Source: Lobosporangium transversale (taxonomy: Eukaryota; Mortierellomycota; Mortierellomycetes; Mortierellales; Mortierellaceae). Taken from it: a stretch of DNA of 64,000 nt. The first letter of the stretch is position 1. Each line of letters starts with the position of its first letter. The translations under genes and the position numbers were made by a program. Location of the stretch: the NCBI RefSeq assembly GCF_002105155.1, contig NW_019029035.1:62001-126000 (forward strand), written 5' to 3'. A model generated the notes under the pieces. That model ran no database searches. It had not been told where the DNA came from and worked only from the letters and a program-made list of their open reading frames with translations. Below are positions 59,053 through 64,000 of this stretch, one piece after another.

Positions 59053-59612
59053 ATGGTCCAACAAAAATCACACAGCACTATAGAACTACATTGGCAGAAT
59101 CAGCAACGCCAGTCGGATTTGGTTGCTCCACTCAGCGACAACGGTATCAGCAAGGGCAAAGGCAACAAGGAAAGCAACGAAAGTGATGAAAGCGGAAACA
59201 GGAGCAAAAATACCGACGGTCGATCTTTCTCCACAGTTTCACTAACTCCGATAGTGATGGGCAATGCACCATCTAACTCTTCGTGGAGAGGGTCAACTAC
59301 TGAACCTAATTCTGAAAATGACAAGGTTCAGCAAGAGAAGGAAAAGCAGCAGAAGCGACAGAAGCAATAGGGACAGCAGAGTGAAGCAATATTTTGGACA
59401 AATTAGTCTCGCTCATTAATGACGCTATCTGATATAGCTAATGATGATCTTGATCAACTAGCGGCGAGCACAAGTACCAAGGGGCGCTCCAAATTCAGAC
59501 ACGCTTGACCATAACCCATGTGGATGCTAACGTTCAAGCTGCTACTACAATCATCATTGCTACAGTTAACAAAGTTAAAGGCGCTGTTAACTACGCCAGG
59601 ATGTGTATGGTG
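59053..59612 (+). pseudogene. Decayed coding-like patch, unidentified
   Basis: A Ser/Asn/Gln-rich plus-strand frame (59053-59370) is followed by two overlapping partial frames. One contains SDIANDDLDQLAASTSTK (from 59419), and the other runs from about 59462 to 59612 (THVDANVQAATTIIIATVNK) and ends at a donor-like GTAAGA at 59613. Stops and frame changes prevent a single gene model. It may be a decayed gene or unspliced exons of a gene I cannot assemble. Confidence 0.3.
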
Positions 59613-61368
59613 GTAAGAATAACATAACTCTTTTTAAATCAATAAAAGCATTTCTACTTTTAAATGTTTATGACAATAGCTCAAGTATGACCTGTGCCGT
59701 TTTGCTGCAGTCTTCTTGAGTCTGTCACTACATCATCAATTCAATTTAACTCTTCAGCGTGTCTCACTCAGAGGTTGTTCATTAACTGGCTGTTTTCTTT
59801 CTTCTTTCCCTTCCCCTCCTCCTTCCCCTTCTCCATATTTTTCTTCTTTCCTCAGGCCCTTCGTCCCTTTCGTCCTCTTCATTTCCTTCCAGTTCTCATA
59901 TCCATTCCTTTCACCGCTTTTCTTATTTTATTGTCTATACCTATCCGCTCTCATTACTACTAAGGATACGAGGTGCACCTGCACCAATACGATTGGCACT
60001 CGACCTTTCGTCATCCAACAATACCATCGCCACTACTACCGCCACTGTCGCTATCATTGTCGTAGTACGTCTGAAGGACTGCAGATCAGGCCTGCAGGAT
60101 CGCAACCTTATCCGAAACTGCCCATTGCCACCAACAACAACAATACCAATAACATCAAAAAACAATACCCAATAGTGCTCTCTTCGTCTCTATCCTCTTC
60201 ACCTGCGCAGCCATCCATATACCTTGTCGTCCACGCCCTTCATGTAAGATAGAGACTTTTTTTTTTCTTTTTCTTTTGTCTTGTTTTGTTTTCGTTTTGT
60301 TTTGTCTGTCCATTGAAGCAGGAACGATTTAAAGCTTAGTCATCCCCTTCATCTTCACAACAGAAAGCCTAAGTTGCACGCCACAGCAGTAATCCGTTAT
60401 AGCATTAGTAACGGTTACTGTATTTTTATCTATTTATTTATTTTTTGAGGGGGATCAATTTTTGTTTATTGCAGATTAAATGAAGCTCAAGTAATTCAGA
60501 TCTCGAGCATAAACAATTCTGGTGACTGTGCTCGTGTTCTCTTGTTCACCATAATAGACTTTGAACAATGTCCTATTGTGTTACGTTCTTAATGAGCTTT
60601 GATGAGCTTCATTATTAATATCCATATGGGCGGTGCTCGTTGAGCTTTTCCTTTATTCTCCATAATTTCATAATTTCAATCATTTTCTTTGCATTATGTG
60701 TTGTGCTTCATGATCTGACATTTATCTCATCAATTTATTTTCCTATGCGCCATGTCGCTGTTTGGCGCTGCTCTCGTGCCTTTGCCTTCCCCTTCTCCCT
60801 TCCCCTTGATTTGTAGCCCATACTCCCTACAAAAGATCGCCCTAAACCAGCACCATCCACCCAACTAGTTCTCAGCCCTACCTGAGCCAACATCGACAAC
60901 TAAAACAACAACGTCATCATCAACAGCAGCATTAACGGGAACCGATATCGTAACGACCACAGCAAAATTAGCACCCGAGACAGGATGACATCTCCCGTCT
61001 CGTCTTTCAGGAACACATAACAATAAACTTGTCTTCTTCTCGCTTGCCTTTCAACATCATCATTTCTCCAACAACCATTCTCGTACCCTAGAACAATCAC
61101 AACAATCGCAACAGCCACATCGCGCGCCAGAGCAACAACACAATCAACACTCTCCATCTTCAACCTCCAATTCAAACACCTCCTTTGCGCGGAGTTGTCA
61201 ATATCAACATCGTCATCGTCATCGTCATCTCTTTCAGCTATTTCTTTTTCACGGTCTCCACATTCTTTTACACAACGATCAGCTCTGTTACCAGCTACTG
61301 GAATTGCGACGGAAACGGGGGCGCCAACGTCAGCTCCTCCAACATCCTCGCCCGAAAAAGCCGGTTCT
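59613..61368. other. Leader or intergenic region of the SANT-like gene
   Basis: C-rich, Ser/Thr/Gln-coding simple sequence (ACA, CAA, TCA triplets) with short open frames but no consistent gene. The frame of the downstream protein stays open back to 61027 but contains no ATG before 61369, so the 5' UTR or an upstream exon must supply the start if the protein is longer. Confidence 0.4.
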
Positions 61369-63936
61369 ATGATGAATCGGTTAGTATCTTACCATACTGG
61401 TGCTACCAGCACAAGCAACAGTAACAGCAGTTCCGCACGCTCGCCTCCACAGCCCCTGTCTCATCTCCAGCGGCCTCAGCGACGCCTCATCCGTGATTCT
61501 GACGAGGAAAGCGACTCTGGAAGCAAGAGTAATCACCCTATTGACTCCACAATGGTTGACGGTGGTAATACACAGCATTTTTCCATGAAATTAGAAAAGC
61601 AGGATTTCAGCAGCAGTAGACCATTCCCTGACCGTCCATTGCAAGAACAGCAACGAGAAAGCATCGTTGATCAGTCACTTTCAACTCAACGACCACTTGT
61701 TACAATAGCAACGCTTGAGGCGACTGGCGCTCAATCTCTTGTCTCAACTAAGCCCATTGACCAGAAAGCGGAAACGGAGTTATCAAGCGCCTCATCATCG
61801 AGTGCAGCGACTGAGATAATCACATCTTCATCATCTCAGACAGGAGCATCATCAGCACCGCCTTTAACAGCGCTTTTTGCCCGTACAGCACATAAAAGTC
61901 TTCTCTCGATAGATGTCCAAATTCGCTTGCTAACCAGTGTTTTGAAACATGACCCATTCAACTGTCCGATTCGGCGAACGACTCAAGTCTGGCAACAAAT
62001 TGCACGAGAACAAGGCATTTCAGCGCGAACGTGCGCTCGCCGGTATGAAAACATTATACAGGACAGTATCTCTGGAAAAGACAAATACCTTGTGGGAACT
62101 GAAGAACAGATCGCGACTAAGAAAACGTTGCTGGAGCAGCTCCTCAAGATGATGAACCAGCCCCAAGCCTTAGTACGGATGCAGAAAAGGAAGCGCTATC
62201 GATCGGAAGAAGAAGATCGAAAGTTACTGTTGGAAGTCATTCGATTGAACCCATTCGCGCAAAAGATCGGGCAGATAGCGAAAGCCTGGGAGGATGTCCG
62301 AGATGCATTGGGAATGAAGGTCCATGCTCGCCAGTGTGTCCGGAGAGTTAATAGGATGATTAAGCCGTATCAACTTCGGGAAAAAATGTACAATGGGAAT
62401 ATTCCGGAGAATATGAGAGAGATAAATGATGAATTGATAAAGCAGGTCATCCAGCTGATGTATACGGGCGGACATGGCGGCGCTCTTGAGTACGATGCAG
62501 AAGAGGAGCAGTCCAATGACGAGGATAGTGCGTCTGGCGAGTCTTATTCGGATGATCAAGACGATCGGCCATTTGAAGACTCTGAGGTCAATAAGAAAAG
62601 GAAACCATCGCAAAATGAGGATGAGCTTGAGGAAGATAGAAATGAGCCTATAGCTAGCCCACTAGCGCTACCAGATTTGTCATCTCGCCTTATTATGCCC
62701 ATGAAGAAAACTATGGCAACAGCTGCCACGGCAGCGATGCAGTTGCCATTGGTATCAAGCTCCTTGGAACCAACCACGGCCTTGTCGTTGGAGTATACTC
62801 CCGATAATTGGCCCAGTCGAATACCCAGTTCAAGTAGTGCTATGGACCTGAAGGAGGGCCCTAAAGATACCACTACTATAGTAATAGGAGATCATAGGGC
62901 AGCTATTCGAGCGTCTGAGCCTGAAATTCGACCACAGCATAACTGGGGATCACATCCATACTCACAAACACCGATAGCATCTATGCCACAGAACAAGGAA
63001 TCAAATGCGGATCATCACCGTCCTCTGAAGTATCACAGAATAGTCCCGAAAGAACACGTCAATGCGTTCACCAACGAGCAGCAAGATTATGGCTCACAAC
63101 GGCAGCCTTCTCAGAAACAATCATTTGTAAAAAACCCATCTCCAAATGAATCACCTTGCCCTATCATGCTTACTCCAATGGTCACATCTGTTACCTCGTC
63201 CTCAGCCTTTACTCATATAGGGCAAAGAGAAGGGCATGAGTTTCTCGACCCTTCATCTCCGCTCTATCATACCATCATGAGAGAATTCTGTGAAGTGAAG
63301 GCCTGTCTCATACGATTGGGTGATCAGCGGCTGCGTGATAAGGAGGGCCGCAAAAAGATGTATACCTTGATTGAAACATTACAACACCAAGTTCAGGAAC
63401 AGCAGCGTGAAATCAATGAACTTCAATCGCAGATCCAGAGCCAAGATGATCACCAGCGAAGACAAGCTTCCTACAGGCGCTCTTCTCCACAATACCAACC
63501 ACAGCGCTATCAACACCATCATCACCATCACCACCGTCCGCAATCACAACAGGCACAGCAACAGCAAAAAGCGTTTCAATACGAACATTCACCGCCAATA
63601 CGTTCCATTCAAGAAAGACCTTTGAGTGCAGACGGTACAGGCGTAATAAGGGAAATTGAACATGACTCACAGCTTCCCCTGCCGACCGCGCTTACACCGA
63701 TGATGTCTGATCACCATAATAGCGGAAGTAACAATAGCGGCCTTGATATCAATAGTAATGGTAACAGCAATAGTAGCAGACCTATGCAAGACAGAGTCTC
63801 TATGATATCCGCATTGTCTTATGAACATCGATCATCATTACGCGGAAGCAGTACAACGGTGAGGGCTGTCACGACTACCTCGATAAAGGCCAGTGGTAGT
63901 ACTGGAAAGAAGATGGATGAGGGATGCTCAACGTAA
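61369..63936 (+). CDS. Large protein with two tandem Myb/SANT-like repeats
   Basis: A single open frame; the first ATG gives 855 residues. The frame is open further upstream but lacks an ATG. Two related helical segments of about 60 residues occur at about 175-234 (SIDVQIRLLTSVLKHDPF ... VWQQIAREQGISARTCARRYENI) and 277-334 (SEEEDRKLLLEVIRLNPFAQ ... AWEDVRDALGMKVHARQCVRRVNRM). Both follow the pattern charged start, LL..V...(D/N)PF, then W..(I/V)...G, then ..R.C.RR, so they are probably an internal duplication of a Myb/SANT- or MADF-like DNA-binding helix bundle. After that come an acidic Ser region, a KKRK nuclear signal, and near the C-terminus a short coiled coil (about 667-694, ETLQHQVQEQQREINELQSQ) with His- and Gln-runs. 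It is likely a nuclear, possibly DNA-binding protein; I do not know its name. The window ends 64 bases after the stop. Confidence 0.7.
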   Translation: MMNRLVSYHTGATSTSNSNSSSARSPPQPLSHLQRPQRRLIRDSDEESDSGSKSNHPIDSTMVDGGNTQHFSMKLEKQDFSSSRPFPDRPLQEQQRESIVDQSLSTQRPLVTIATLEATGAQSLVSTKPIDQKAETELSSASSSSAATEIITSSSSQTGASSAPPLTALFARTAHKSLLSIDVQIRLLTSVLKHDPFNCPIRRTTQVWQQIAREQGISARTCARRYENIIQDSISGKDKYLVGTEEQIATKKTLLEQLLKMMNQPQALVRMQKRKRYRSEEEDRKLLLEVIRLNPFAQKIGQIAKAWEDVRDALGMKVHARQCVRRVNRMIKPYQLREKMYNGNIPENMREINDELIKQVIQLMYTGGHGGALEYDAEEEQSNDEDSASGESYSDDQDDRPFEDSEVNKKRKPSQNEDELEEDRNEPIASPLALPDLSSRLIMPMKKTMATAATAAMQLPLVSSSLEPTTALSLEYTPDNWPSRIPSSSSAMDLKEGPKDTTTIVIGDHRAAIRASEPEIRPQHNWGSHPYSQTPIASMPQNKESNADHHRPLKYHRIVPKEHVNAFTNEQQDYGSQRQPSQKQSFVKNPSPNESPCPIMLTPMVTSVTSSSAFTHIGQREGHEFLDPSSPLYHTIMREFCEVKACLIRLGDQRLRDKEGRKKMYTLIETLQHQVQEQQREINELQSQIQSQDDHQRRQASYRRSSPQYQPQRYQHHHHHHHRPQSQQAQQQQKAFQYEHSPPIRSIQERPLSADGTGVIREIEHDSQLPLPTALTPMMSDHHNSGSNNSGLDINSNGNSNSSRPMQDRVSMISALSYEHRSSLRGSSTTVRAVTTTSIKASGSTGKKMDEGCST

Positions 63937-64000
63937 TTCAGCACGACTGAAAGCGCTAGCAATAATAGTAATAATAAAATTATGACGGGACATGTGCTTT
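63937..64000. other. 3' flank at window end
   Basis: 64 bases beyond the stop codon, with AATAATAGTAATAATAA-type A/T repeats. No further gene can be seen. Confidence 0.4.

Overview
The window is nuclear DNA of a filamentous, early-diverging fungus; Mucoromycota or Mortierellomycota (Mortierella-like) is my best guess. The evidence is: genes cut by many short GT-AG introns, Ser/Gln/Asn-rich unknown proteins, a Ral-type GTPase and a presenilin (neither expected in Ascomycota or Basidiomycota), and fungal markers (URA3, a chitin deacetylase-type enzyme, a Tco89-like TORC1 subunit). Homopolymeric A or T tracts of 15-40 nt occur throughout introns and intergenic DNA. There are no prokaryotic features, no CRISPR array and no rRNA. 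I could not support any tRNA.

Layout. 1-3.0 kb: 3' end of an RNF10/Mag2-like gene, then a Gln-rich unknown gene. 3.05-4.55 kb: decayed pogo/Tigger-type DNA transposon. 4.5-7.0 kb: simple repeats. 7.0-9.35 kb: secreted-type Cys-rich membrane protein with a cytoplasmic SH3 domain. 9.35-14.47 kb: gene-poor, low-complexity DNA. 14.5-17.65 kb: RING-H2 protein. 18.6-20.4 kb: sideroflexin. 20.6-23.2 kb (minus): sucrose/H+ symporter-like transporter. 23.6-26.05 kb (minus): Tco89-like protein. 26.5-27.6 kb (minus): acidic single-pass membrane protein. 28.5-31.4 kb (minus): M3 metallopeptidase. 32.7-35.3 kb: presenilin with an N-terminal MYND finger. 36.5-39.4 kb: alanine aminotransferase. 39.6-40.6 kb: URA3. 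40.9-41.7 kb: NAA50. 42.0-46.1 kb: CSC1/OSCA-type channel. 47.2-49.0 kb (minus): HEM3. 49.4-51.2 kb: NDUFAF5-like methyltransferase. 51.5-51.9 kb (minus): ribosomal protein uS10. 52.4-53.3 kb: CE4 polysaccharide deacetylase. 54.6-55.8 kb: Ral GTPase. 55.8-61.4 kb: mostly non-coding, with decayed coding-like patches. 61.4-63.9 kb: protein with two SANT-like repeats.

Splice structures were worked out by hand and checked for reading phase. Three genes close perfectly only with very small exons: 16 and 18 nt in the M3 peptidase and 11 nt in HEM3. The strongest candidate for something undescribed is the MYND-presenilin, a possible zinc-finger/intramembrane-protease fusion. It keeps the GxGD and PAL motifs but has Trp-Asp where presenilins normally have Tyr-Asp.

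The genes do not form one pathway. Themes that recur are mitochondria (sideroflexin, NDUFAF5, ALT with a presequence, tetrapyrrole synthesis by HEM3), membrane transport (sucrose-type carrier, CSC1) and signalling (Ral, TORC1, SH3 receptor-like protein). HEM3/NDUFAF5, uS10/deacetylase and M3 peptidase/presenilin are divergent pairs that share upstream regions.
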